64,000 nt of DNA from NCBI GenBank assembly GCA_026075535.2, contig AP026546.1, positions 5,394,001 through 5,458,000 on the forward strand, given 5' to 3'. The stretch comes from Tricholoma matsutake (lineage: Eukaryota; Basidiomycota; Agaricomycetes; Agaricales; Tricholomataceae). This document shows, in pieces, positions 1 to 10,568 of this stretch (position 1 is its first letter; the number at the start of each line of letters is the position of its first letter). The translations under genes were made by a program, and so were the position numbers. Under the pieces are notes generated by a model, which did not search any database, was not told the origin of the DNA, and saw only the letters and a list, made by a program, of their open reading frames with translations.

Positions 1-315
1 TTCCCTTCCACACCATTTCAAACCTCCTTTCCCTACAATCAAAATTAGCCCCCTGCACATAACATTTGATTAAAAATGGACCTTGTGCGAGCAGGGTAAT
101 GATTGGAGATGATTCAGACCTGCCAAGAGCCCCTGATTGCGCAGGCCCAACTACAAACAAAATTAGTCTCCTCCTAACACCTGATCATCAACAGACCTTG
201 CGTGAGGGATGTAATTATGGAAGACAATGCAGTTGTGCCAAGAGCCTCCAATTCCCCTATATTCATTTAGGAGTGAGCAGCACAAACAGCCCAGAGGGTG
301 TTCATCAGCTTACCG

Positions 316-2252
316 TCACATTCTGCCGGATCTAGCCAACCTCCTGGATGCCCCCAAATGGTGATCACCTGACTCTCCCAAACCATGACCATTTGTGGGG
401 GTAGGAGTTGCCAAGGAAAAAGGCAAGTCTTGCCAATGAGTCAGCCGTGTGGCTGCATCTTCTGAGCCTTCAATGGGGTCCTGTAGTGGGATGTGCAATG
501 TAGGTGTGATGCCTAAGTTGGCCAACTTCTCCTGGGCCATTTGCACTTGAAGTTGCAACCCATAATCCAGTTGCATGAGCAGGTTCAACACCGACAGTTG
601 ATGGAACTCATTGCAGGTGTCCTGTGAAAGCCAACATGTGATCTTTTGAGGCTGGAATGGTCACAATACCAAGAGGCCATCCAGGCTGGACGCCCTGGAC
701 AGCATGACATAAGGTGCTTCAGTGCCTCTGCAAGATTCCAAATCTACTATTACTTGCTCCATTGTCTGTCCTTGGGCACGGTGTGCTGTCACTGCAAATG
801 CAGGGACAATTGGCACCTGGGTGCACTTGATGGTACAGGTTTTTTTGCTGTATGGGTGTATGAACTTGACATCTTGTACATCTGCTAAGATTGGGAACTC
901 ATTGGGAAGTAGATGGGGCATGCATGGTGTTGTCACACCAGGGATCTCCAAGACACACAACTTTAGGTACCGGCTCCCTGGATCATCGACCCAGAACCGA
1001 ATCTTTTTCACAACACCACAGCTACCATTCACAATCCCCCCTTCTACATCATAGTTCTGGGAGACCAATACTGGCATGCCAATGCACAGAGGTATCCTTC
1101 CCAACTGTTGCCTTGTTGTACCAGAGTGCAGCATCTGCAACCACAATTTGAGTTCACCATCCATCAAGTGTTGCTGCCTATGCCGATCATACACTAAATA
1201 CCAGTGCAGTTCTTGTCCACTCTCATTCGCAAAGTTGAGTGCGGCCTTCTCATTGATCACATCTTTTTCTGCATTCCCAGAAACAATGATCAGCATGTTT
1301 GTCCATCTCTGGCACTCATTCTCATAGTTCTCTTTGTCCATGACCCTCGACATCAGCAGTGCATAATCAGCATTGGTACACCTTCCTTCTCGCAAGCATG
1401 AGAGCAGTGTGACAAATGGCTCATTACCAGGACTCCATTGCCTATGCTATTGGTGCAAAACCACAACCACCTGCATGCTTAACCAAAGTAGATGGCCAAA
1501 AATGATTTTCTGACCCAGCGGGGTCCCTGCAATGGACCTTGCATTGACCTGTGCAAACAAATGGGTCTCTTGTACAGGTGGCAGCTGCGCAAAATCCCTG
1601 GCAAAGATGACATTAATCCCTCCAAATGCACCAGTGTTTCCTTTGGCCACTGAGAGACGCTCACTCATGAGGCACAAAAAATGACAGCTAATCATGGACA
1701 CTTCATGGACAAAGAGATAATCAACACCTTCCCAAGAAGCTATCAGATCTTGGTCTGCATTACTGTGGCCTTTGGAGCTATTCGCCTGATTAATCGCCAG
1801 TGCTGAATGCAACGTCATGCCAGAGACATTATGGGCAGCAATCCCCATATATGAACAAACCCAGAATCTTTGTGCCTGATTGTGCTGTTCAAAATAGTCC
1901 TTCAGAGCATTTATGACACGGGACTTGCCAGTGCCAGCAGCACCTGCCATGAACATCCTCAATGATGGTGCATTATTCATCAAACTATGTGTTGCAATCA
2001 ACTGGAACACCTGCTCTTGCTCAGTGTCCAGTTGCCATTTCTGTACCATCAATGTCAAATCTACAGGTTGCTCCGGGTCACTGGGCACAATGTCTTGGCC
2101 AATTTCTGGGTCTATGCATATCTGTGTAGTCATTGTCCTGGGAACCTCCCTCATTGTGGTGCCATCTTGCAGAGTAGCTGAGCTATTTGTTTCACAGACA
2201 AAGCCAGTTGGCTCTTGGGCCACATTGCAACGACTCTGGCAGTTGGATTGAC
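316..2252 (-). pseudogene. Helitron PIF1-like helicase domain, interrupted by two stop codons
   Basis: Read on the minus strand this is an SF1B helicase of the PIF1/Helitron type. Walker A (GAAGTGKS) lies near 1912-1950, the Walker B region (FVHEVSM, where D is expected in place of H) near 1692-1715, motif III (DFAQLPPV) near 1575-1600, and the C-terminal motif VTAHRAQGQT near 762-793, followed by LSRASSLDGL. One frame runs through the whole span and is broken only by TAG at 1447-1449 and TGA at 661-663. Past the TGA the family-typical C-terminal sequence (PFQPQKITC) resumes in the same frame. A plausible GTAAGC donor lies just after the downstream end, near 310. The helicase would unwind donor DNA during rolling-circle transposition. 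The H in motif II alone argues against activity. Confidence 0.85.
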
Positions 2253-2499
2253 CAGTACTTTACACTCCCCCCCCCAGTCCGAGCGGACTCCGCTTGGACT
2301 CTGCTCGGACACTCAGACACTCGGGCTGTCCTAGGACTGTCTGAGTTGTCCGAGTAAAGTCCAAGGACTGCACTTGGACTGCACTCAGACTTTGCTCGGA
2401 CAACATCAATTGTGCATTTATTTACACCTTCTAAAGTACTGTCCAAGTAAAGTCTGAGTTCCAGTCTTAGAGAAAGTCTTATAAGTCTCACAAAATAAT

Positions 2500-2590
2500 G
2501 TGTGCACAGTTGGAATTGAACCAACAGCCTTCTGGACTAGCAATCACATGATGACAAAACATGCACACTCTACCACTTAAGCCAAGTAGT
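2500..2590 (-). other. tRNA-like sequence, outward facing, left end of TIR element 1
   Basis: On the minus strand an A-box-like TGGCTTAAGTGGTAGAG is followed by a T-arm with a perfect 5-bp stem (GTTGG, loop TTCAATT, CCAAC), which matches the pol III B box GGTTCAATTCC. The acceptor stem does not pair, so I call it a tRNA-derived, SINE-like head rather than a functional tRNA gene. Confidence 0.65.
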
Positions 2591-2889
2591 CATTTAAAGT
2601 TACATACATCATATCTATTTATTACTGAAATCTAATTTTTTATATATCATGAATAGATTATTAAATTGACCCCCTCACATCTGTGCGAGGGGTAATTAAT
2701 ATGGGTAATTAATATGTATAATACTAAGCCCTCCCCTCGCAAGCTCGAGGGGAGGGAGCCGTAACTATCAATAATAAAAATAAATTAAAAACACCCACCA
2801 TGAGCAAATGTTGCTCGTGGTGGTGTTTGTCTCTCCCCAGGTTGTCCCCTGGCCATCTCGCTCTCCTGTCCCCATTCTTCTCCCCCCTG

Positions 2890-4040
2890 GACCACCCCAC
2901 AAGCAGATGCTTGTAGGCATGGGGCAGGTGTCATTGTGGGTGTCCCCACTTGTTGTCATCTCTGTTCCCTCTCGTCTCCCTTCCCTCTCATCTCCCTTCC
3001 CTCTCGTCTCCCTTCCCTCTCGTCTCCCTTCCCTCTCATCTCCCTTCCCCCTTGTCTCCCTTCCCCCTTGTCTCCCTTCCCTCTTGTCTCTGTTCCCTCT
3101 TGTCTCTGTTCCCCCTTGTCTCTTCACCCTCACCTTCCACCCTGCAAGCAGGGGCTCGCAGCAGTGGTGGTGGAGGTGTCATTGTCATTGTCACCAGTAG
3201 TAGTTTGTACCTATAAAAAGTTAGTTAGGATCGAAAAATGCAATGAGAAAAGAAAAAAAAATGTACCTACAACCCAAGAGACATTGACGTCTCTTGGGTC
3301 TCCCCTAATCATGGTCATTCCACCCGTTGTCCACCCTACGAGCAGTGGCTCATAGGGCTGGGGTGGGTGCTGTTGTCATTCCCTGCCATCATCATCATTC
3401 CACCCACCATCCACCCCATGAGCAGTTGCTTGTGAGGCTGGAGGCAGGTGGTGTGTCCTGCATGGTGGGTGTGAGTAGCCGTTCTTGTCATTTCGAAGTT
3501 GCACCCATTCCCACTCCGCGAGCAGCTGCTCACGGCAGTGGTTCTGAGTGCTTGTTGTTGTCGTCATCAGCAGTACTAGATCATACCTAAAAAAGTTCAT
3601 TAGTAACCCAAACAAGAAAAAAAAACTTACCAATGGCCCAAGAGATGTTTTGCTTTGCCTTCCTTTCATTGTTTCCCACTCATCCCCTCATCATTCCATC
3701 TCCCAATCCCAGTTGCCTCCAGTCGTCTTGTTGCGTTGTCATTCTGTTTGGCCAAGTTGGCATTGCCGTTGTCTTGCTGTTGTCTTGCCATTTTGCAGTT
3801 GTACCTGTTCCCACCCCACAAGCAGTTGCTTGCAGTGGTGGTTATGGGTCCTAGGGTGGTGGCTGTGTCAGCCATTGTCGTGGTTTTGAGGCTGCGGCAT
3901 CGTTATAACATAGATAAAACCTATGATTCAAGAAATTTCAGTTAGTTAAACAAAAGAACAAAGATTATGTAAAAAAACACTTACAAGTGAGCCCAAACGA
4001 CAATGTCGTCGTTTGGGCTTGTTCCCGTTGTTGGTTATTG
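2890..4040 (-). other. Palindromic, intron-bearing modules in TIR element 1
   Basis: Six copies of a semi-palindrome of the type CACGAGCARYTGCTCGTG lie near 2896, 3147, 3340, 3416, 3518 and 3818. On the minus strand intron-like segments precede them: GTAAGT donor near 3629 with TTTTTTAG acceptor near 3587; TGTAAGTG donor near 3987 with TAACTAAC branch and ATAG acceptor near 3926; and a weaker GTAGGT donor near 3269 with CTAACTAAC and TATAG near 3213. Imperfect palindromes of the type GCCCAAACGA...TCGTTTGGGC (near 3993-4020) or a shorter CCCAAGAG variant (near 3270-3300) abut two of the donors. I cannot assign a protein; all three frames across the palindrome are open. Confidence 0.6.
2955..3125. 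repeat. 16-bp minisatellite, about 10 units
   Basis: Tandem copies of CCCTCTCGTCTCCCTT with C/T variation fill this stretch. All six frames stay open across it, which produces spurious low-complexity ORFs. It lies inside TIR element 1. Confidence 0.85.
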
Positions 4041-4154
4041 GGGTAGGAGGTAAGGAGGAGGCAGCGCCGTCGCCAGCATTGTTGATGATGCGGCTGTGTT
4101 GATTTGTCATCACAGCCGGGGCGGTACATAGAGAGATATAACTACTTACCTGTA

Positions 4155-4245
4155 ATGATGCTTTAGTCTAACTGTTATATCGCTGACTTAATTGTACTTT
4201 ATCATGTGACTATGAGGGTTCAATCCCTGTGGTAGGTACAGATTT
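4155..4245 (+). other. tRNA-like sequence, outward facing, right end of TIR element 1
   Basis: The B-box-like GGGTTCAATCCC at 4217-4228 sits in a short T-arm stem (AGGG/CCCT). An A-box-like stretch begins with TTAGTCTAACTG near 4163. The sequence just upstream (CTTACCTGTAATGAT) is shared with the equivalent end of TIR element 2 near 47407. Orientation is outward, mirroring the copy at 2500-2590. Confidence 0.6.
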
Positions 4246-4511
4246 TTCAGTCAATTATATAAGCAACTCGGACAGTCCTAGGACTGTACGAGTGCTGGTC
4301 CACTCGGACTCTGCTCGGATGCTCGGACAGTCCAAGGACTCAGCTCAGACTCAGCTCAGACTGGACATTTAGTTTGGCAGGACTTTCAGCCAAAGAAGTC
4401 CGAGCAAAGTCCGAGCAAAGTCCTTGGACAGTACTCAGACAGTACTTGGACAGTCCGAGTGTCCGAGTGGACTCTGCTCAGATTGGGGGGGGGGGGAGTG
4501 TAAAGACCTCA

Positions 4512-4769
4512 GATTGACAACAGTTTTCATAAGCAGCATCCCACTCTCTTTCCAGCACAGTATCATCACAGTGGCTCTTCAACACAGCATCATTCACACA
4601 GTCCAGTTGCCTGTCTTCCATGCAATACATAGTGTTGCACTCCGTGGCTGCCAACACTGCCAACAATGAGCTATCTTTTTCAGCTGTCCAGTTGGTATGA
4701 CATGTGTTCACCAAATCGATATGCTCCAAAATATCCTGGTTGGTGATATCCTCTGCCATGAAATCATCA
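4512..4769 (-). pseudogene. Helitron Rep-helicase linker fragment
   Basis: This short piece is the Helitron coding sequence lying between the LINE (right) and TIR element 1 (left). Read on the minus strand it begins DDFMAEDITNQDILEHIDLV and ends at ENCCQS. Its right end, ATGAAATCATCA (4758-4769), is the duplicate of 7575-7586 left by the LINE insertion. Its left end is the GATTGAC duplicate of TIR element 1. It has no stop codon. It is the linker between the Rep region and the helicase. Confidence 0.75.
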
Positions 4770-7574
4770 ATTTTTTTTTTTTTTTTTACATCCAATTTAT
4801 TCTCCATTGTGGCGAACCATATGTAAGAGAGCAAATATATGTGGTGATGTTTCTATGTGCGAGTCTCCTTCTGAGTTTCCTTCATCATCGGCTTGGAGGT
4901 GCCACATAGTGGTACTCGAAGTGCCGTTGGCGCTATAAAAGATGGTTCAAAGACCAGGTTTGGATTTTTCATGTGGGTGGTTGATTTGCCTCGGTATGAT
5001 CTATCGTTCTGGTTTCCTTCCTCTCCTCCCCCTATGTGCTCTTTCTACACTTATCTCTGTCATCTCTCTCCCTGTGGCTCTTTGGCTAGTGTTGGTAGAT
5101 CTCTGAAAGTATTGTGGAAGCGTCCTGTTTCGGCTACAAATTTGAATAGTGCACATAGAGTTCTGGGTGTGGTGAGTAGTTTTGTGATGTTGATGTCTCT
5201 TCCACCTGTGTTGCTGCACAACATTTGTCTGGTTTCTTGATGTGCTGGGCAGTGTAGCAGGAAGTGTTGTATTGATTCTTCACCTTGTTGACAAGCTGGG
5301 CATATTGGTGAGTCACTTTTCCCTATGCGGTGTAAATGCTTAGCTAGTGGGGCATGTCCTGTCCACAGTTGCATGAGGATACTGGTGAGCTTTCTCGGTA
5401 GGTTGGTGATTAGCTTGATGTATTTGTCAGATGGGGTTGTAGGGTCAGTCTTTTTCATCCATTCAAAGCGGGGTGACTTTTGCCATAACTTCTGCACCCT
5501 GCATTTGAGTTTTTTGTTGTAGGCCCACTTCATCACCAACTTGCTGTATGGTAGCGCCTTTCTTAGGTGCCTCAGCAACTCGCTCCTGTCACTACTTCCC
5601 TCTGTAATCGCTTTTTTAGCCTGCTCATCTGCTTGTTCGTTTCCATCTGCTCCCTTGTGTCCTGGTACCCACTTGATTTGGAGACATATCCCGCTGTGTT
5701 TCTTCTTGAGTGCCTCAATGTGTTTGTGGAATGTGTCAAAGATGTGGTGACCTGAAGTGGGGTTGGTTAGCTGGGTGGCAGTAATCGAGGCTTGGTTGTC
5801 TATATAGAAAATGGCCAACCGTACTCCCCACTTGTTGGAGATTAATTTAGTTCCTAAGACTGCGCCTACACCTTCCCCTTCATAGACTGTGTGGTGATGT
5901 TGTAAGCCTAGCTGGTACCGTATTCTGGTTTTCATCCTTCTGTTCTGATAGAGGATGGCTGCTGCCCCAATTTTTCCTTCCATGCCCAATCCATCTGTGA
6001 ATACCTTGACATCTGCTCTGTCCTGTTGCAGGTTTTCCAATGCCTTGTCAACATTGTTTGCGATGTGTGTGGAGATTTTCGGCTTCCATTTTGTGTTGAA
6101 CCTGACTGCCTTGATGGTCTCGATGCCTTGTGGTTGTATGCTGAACCTGTGCATGAGGTCATGTAAGGGTGTCAGATGGCGATTTACTAGTGTTTTCACT
6201 GCATTGGCGATGGGTTTATGGAGGGGATGTGTTTCAGGTAGGGTTGCTAAACAGATGGCTGCTTGGTGGCAGTGTTTTTTGACAAGTAACTGAAATGGGA
6301 TTAGGTTAGCCATGACTTCTAAGGTGTCCGTTGCTGTGGTTTTCATGGCTCCTGTGATCATGATTGCAGCTCATCTCTGTATGGATGCTAGCTTGTTTAT
6401 GATAGCGCAATTGTTGTGGTTGTCCTTTGCTTGTTTACCTGCATTCTGTTGTGGGGTGAGGAAAACGTCAGTGGGGTATAGCATGCAGGGGGCCACAATG
6501 GAGAGGTATAGCTGCCGTGTATATTTTGCATTGATTCCCTGCGATGCTCGTGCTAATCTGCTGAACTGGATTAGCCAGTCTTGTCCTTTGGCGAGTGCAG
6601 CTGCGCACTGCCCCTTCCAGTTCAGTTTGTTGTCCATCATCACACCTAAAAATTTAGCTGTTTCTTTTGATGGTATGCATTGGTCACCTAATATGAGAGC
6701 TTGCCGCAGCATTTGTGCTCTCTTCTTTGGATTCAGTTGGTGCAGGATGAGTTTCCTTGAGATATCCAGGAGTTGGAATTTTTCGATACCGAATTCACAA
6801 TTGTGGTTCTTCACCCACTCAAAGATCCCGCCTGGCTGGTTCATGATATTCTGCAGCTTTTCATGAGTCTCCGAGAAGTCTTTACCTATGACTATAATTA
6901 CTGCATCATCAACAAATAATAGTACCCATTTGCCTATCCTGAGGATTGGGATGTCTAGGAGGTCCAAGTTGTATATGAGGTAGCAGATGCCTGAATATGG
7001 GTCACCCTGGTCCAACCCATTTTCCACCATGAAGGTAGTTGTTTCAAAGTCATCGAAGCCCAGGGTCGTGCAGTGGTTTCCCAGTCGTCTTACCATCCAA
7101 TCCATGTATTCTTGAGGTATTCCTCTCTTCCTCATGTTGTGTATGAGGCGGTTGATATCTACACTGGGGAAGGCACCTTTAACATCAAGGAAGAGGGTGG
7201 AAGGGACCTGCCCTTTTCTCCATGCATCCTTCACTATTTTTGTTAGCATGTGTATTGAGTCCATTGTGGTGCGTCCTGGTCTCACACCGAAATGGTTTGC
7301 TGGGATGATGTTGTGTTTCTCACACATGGTGATGATGTTGAGCGCTTGGCAGCTGTTGAGGAGATGGGCCATGCCATCTGACAGTACAATTGGTCTCCAG
7401 GCTGAGGGGACAGTGTAGTCGGGTTTTCCTGGTTTCTTCAAGATGAGTGTTTCCATGGTTGCCCATTCCTGTGGATAATAATTCAGTGAGTTAGTGGCAT
7501 GGAATAGTGGGCCTAGGTGGGGAACAATATCTTCTCTAGCGTGTGTGAATATTGAGTTTGGTGTTGTTCTGTTT
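4770..7574 (-). mobile_element. LINE, 5'-truncated, inserted in the Helitron
   Basis: The minus-strand 3' end carries a run of 17 A (plus-strand T run 4771-4787). A 12-bp duplication, ATGAAATCATCA, flanks it at 4758-4769 and 7575-7586, as expected of target-primed reverse transcription. The element starts inside the reverse-transcriptase region, so the endonuclease and ORF1 are missing (5' truncation). Bases 4788-5059 are the 3' UTR. Confidence 0.88.
5060..7574 (-). pseudogene. LINE reverse transcriptase and RNase H (Tad-like), one in-frame stop
   Basis: The RT domain shows KPGKPDYTVPSAWRPIVL, FLDVKGAFPSVD, NGLDQGDP and the catalytic LFVDDAVII. After a TGA at 6371-6373 the same frame continues into a complete RNase H (FTDGLG, YEGEGVGA, YIDNQAS, and the late GHKGADGNEQAD) and ends with a C-terminal zinc-knuckle-like CPAC...HFLLHCPAH. 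The RNase H downstream of RT points to the Tad/I group of LINEs. The 5' junction happens to be in frame with the Helitron, so an ORF predictor would call a 1296-residue Helitron-RT fusion; that fusion is an artefact of insertion. Confidence 0.88.
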
Positions 7575-10548
7575 ATGAAATCATCATATGCTGCCCTGTC
7601 CCCTTGAAAAACCTGTGCTGTATCAGATCCCTTGGCGCCGCAACATCTTTTCGCAAAATGATCATCATGGCTGTCCTTGCATTCATGCAGCATTTGCATG
7701 TTGTCCATCACTCTCTGAACATACCCATCAGGACTTTGGGTCATCAAAAAACTCTGAAACACAGTAACCCATGTTTCTCCTGGAACACGTAAGTCTTCCA
7801 CCATGCGCCATGGTTGGAATAACAGCAACATTAGACAGCAATAATGCAGATAGGCATGTGGCTGGTCATGCCTTGGGATAGCGGGTCCCACTGGTACCAC
7901 GATGAGATGTGCAGAAGGATGTCTCACAGCTAGAGAATGTGTTGAGGCCTCATCATGAGCATTCTGAAAACTAACAGTTGTCTTTTGGTATGTCGTGTCA
8001 TCAATTGCAATGCTGCAGGACAAACCTTTGTCACCATTCCAAACAGCAGTATCATCCTCAACACTTTCCTCAACATTCCATGTACATTTACTGCATACTT
8101 TGTCAACCTGTGCAATAAAATTCCACAGCCACAGTGGGTCCATTTTGTTTCCACGATACACATAATCCAAGACATATGGTGATTTCTTGACCAGATTCCC
8201 ATCATCATCAACATCCACAGTGATCTCATCATCATGAAGCAGAGGTTGGTCACTGTGGTCTGCCTCAACAGTTGTTGGAGGTTGGGGGTCCTGTGCAGTG
8301 TGGAAACTAGCATCTACAATCCTCTGCGCTGCTTTATCCTCTGTAGGCACTGCAATCTTTGTGTAGCACTCAGGGCTAGGCAACTGTGAATTTAGGTGTG
8401 ACTCAAAGTTAGTCCAGAATAACCTGCGATACCTGTGACTCGTGTAATGATCCTGGAAGTCTAACAGATATGTTGCAACAAATTGGCCAGACAGCTCCTG
8501 CCAGGAAATCATAGAGTTCGCACACTTCTGCAACATGTTTTTAGCGCACACTGTCATCAAGTCCTCACCTGGGTTATATGACCCAAGCTTCATAACTGCC
8601 AACTCCAATGTGGCATATGCCACATGTGCTTTCAGCTGAGATTTCAAAATGTAATCAGTAATACAATACATAATAGCTTTCACAGCAGTCCCAGAACCTA
8701 TAAATTTAATGTCCATGTTGCACCTCATTGTTTGAAGAGTAGTAGCATTGAAATTGTTAACCAAGCCATCCAAACATTGGAGTGTGAGCTCCCCTGTTGT
8801 GACATCCACCGTCGTAATTGGCATCACATTTTTTTCATCCATGTTGAAGCGACATCCCTGACAATCAGGGTCATACTTGTAGCATGTATCTTGGTGAGTG
8901 TGTTGCTGACAAGCCATCACAATGTTATGCAAATCAGATGCCCTCTGTCTGCTTGTGTCTGCTCCCTGCTGACTTTGCCATCCACAAACAGTGTGAGGAT
9001 GAACCTTTGAAGAAGAACCTACTGCAGAGGCTGGTGGAACTGTTGGAATAGATGTAGAAATAGTGTCATCTAGATAAGCAATCAATTGCTCCTTGAAATC
9101 ATCTGAGTTCTGCTCCATGATCTTGTCCCTCAGTTCATTGGGATTCAGCCCACCCTTGACCCATACTAACATATGGCAATGCAAAGTCCCCCTGCCTTGA
9201 GCCTTGACACAGCCATAGTACCCCGTGACCATGCCAAGAATACCCCCATCCACGCTCTGGAAACCCAAAAGAGTCTTAATGAAACTCTCCATGTACACAT
9301 GAAAAAACTTGGCTGCAACAACTGGGTTCTTTGCTACCAACAGTGCCTGTTCCCAGTGCTGAGGAATTTCAGAGTCCAACATGTTGTCAATGTCAATCTC
9401 TGCTCCCACCAAAAATTTCACAAGTGGATTGTAAACGTCAGTGGGATTTATTGTAACAAAAAAACTGGGCATGCCCAGATGCATCATCAACCCACAAATT
9501 TCATTTCTCATGGTCACTCTTGCTGAAGATGAATCAGGGACATGTGAAGTGATGACCTGTACTTCCTTCATCAACACCAAAACCCAGCGCTCCTCATCAT
9601 CAGCAGTGGAGACAAAATCACCCTGTGCAACACGCTCCACAACACAGTGAACTGCAAGCAGGGACACAGAGCCAAACATTGCCGCCACTGAGTCAAAGTT
9701 CATCTGCTTCACCTTGAGGCTTGTTTGAAGCAACACTGCCCTCCACTGCAGGATATTAAATGCCAAAAAAAGGAATGTTGGGTGGACTTGAAACCTGTGA
9801 TCACTGAGCCCCAACAAATGCTTCACATGTCCTTTAAAAGATAAAGCCACTGGCTGTTGTTTATCTTCCAATCCACCAATGTCCCATGGGAACAGAGTAG
9901 GGTACAACATGGGAAATAAAGAGGGATTATTAAACTCATTGACAGGGTGTGGTTCATGGGACACTTGAATGTATGCTCCTCCCTTCTGTTTCACATGCCG
10001 CACAGCAGCCATGCGAAGCTCGTTAGGGGAAGCATGGCCATCAACATCCATGATGACAACATTCTGAAAGGGAACTTCCACTGACAGCCATGTGCCACCC
10101 TCCAGACCAGCCTGGAAAGCATCGACATCCAGAGCATCATACCTAGATTGCAAATCTGCTCGCGCTTGACTAGGTAAAACATGTTTGATGTGAAAAGGCA
10201 GCATTGGTGTGTTGTCCAATTCATCAAGCACCTCCTCATCAATAATGACATTTTGATACAATGGGTTGTGTGCCTTGAGCCATCACAATGCGCAGCATAC
10301 ATGGTCCCCCCTCACAGCAAGGAGCTTGGCTTTAGAATGAAGCCACTCCTTGCTCGGTGGTGAAGAGCCAACAAATAACACACATACAGGTGTCATGGTA
10401 TCCTCAATGGAAGGCGGCAACTTTGAGGCAACCTTTTCAGCCTTCTGTGGAAAGATGATAACATGTCCACGTAAGCCACTATTTGAAGCTCTATCTCAGA
10501 ATATTCAAAAGTGATCGGCTTAGCTGTTTGCATCACTAGATAAATTAC
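7575..10548 (-). pseudogene. Helitron Rep (HUH endonuclease) region
   Basis: Read on the minus strand this is the Helitron-like N domain and Rep. Visible motifs include FFVTINPTDVYNPLVKFL, YYGCVKAQGRG and the two-histidine HUH motif TLHCHMLVW near 9170-9200. A tyrosine-containing segment YCITDYILKSQLKAHVAYA lies near 8600-8670 and may hold the catalytic tyrosines. The start of the exon follows an intron-like gap at 10549-10568. A TGA at 10283-10285 breaks the frame where family members read R. Rep would nick the donor strand to start rolling-circle transposition. Confidence 0.82.
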
Positions 10549-10568
10549 ATAATATATAACTTTAAGTC

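Larger units (their letters stand above)
2253..4511. mobile_element. CTTTACACTCCC-family TIR element 1, inserted in the Helitron gene
   Basis: The left end reads AGTACTTTACACTCCCCC and the right end GGGGAGTGTAAAGACCTC, so the inner CTTTACACTCCCCC is inverted. GATTGAC is duplicated at 2246-2252 and 4512-4518. Excision of the element plus one duplication joins the Helitron reading frame on both sides exactly at the codons Q-S. It contains subterminal arrays of AGTCC/TCCGAG words (2275-2402 and 4265-4490), a tRNA-like sequence facing outward at each end, a 16-bp minisatellite, six semi-palindromic GAGCARYTGCTC-type motifs and intron-like segments on the minus strand. I see no transposase, so it is non-autonomous. 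A 7-10 bp TSD would fit MULE-like or KDZ-like transposases, but I cannot assign a superfamily. Confidence 0.8.

Noticed and set aside
2500..2590. Functional tRNA genes at 2.5, 4.2, 46.0, 47.4 and 58.0 kb
   Set aside because: Acceptor stems do not pair and D- or T-arms are imperfect in most; only A and B boxes and parts of the cloverleaf persist.
2768..3216. Long overlapping ORFs rich in Arg/Gly or Pro/Leu/Ser
   Set aside because: They are open in all frames because of the 16-bp minisatellite and show no other coding signal.
7661..7667. LINE 5' junction at 7660 with a 7-bp ATCATCA duplication
   Set aside because: A longer, exact 12-bp duplicate at 7575-7586 fits better and leaves Helitron sequence intact up to it.
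6371..10261. A genuine Rep-reverse transcriptase fusion protein
   Set aside because: The 12-bp TSD, poly-A tract and continuation of the Helitron on the far side show a chance in-frame LINE insertion.
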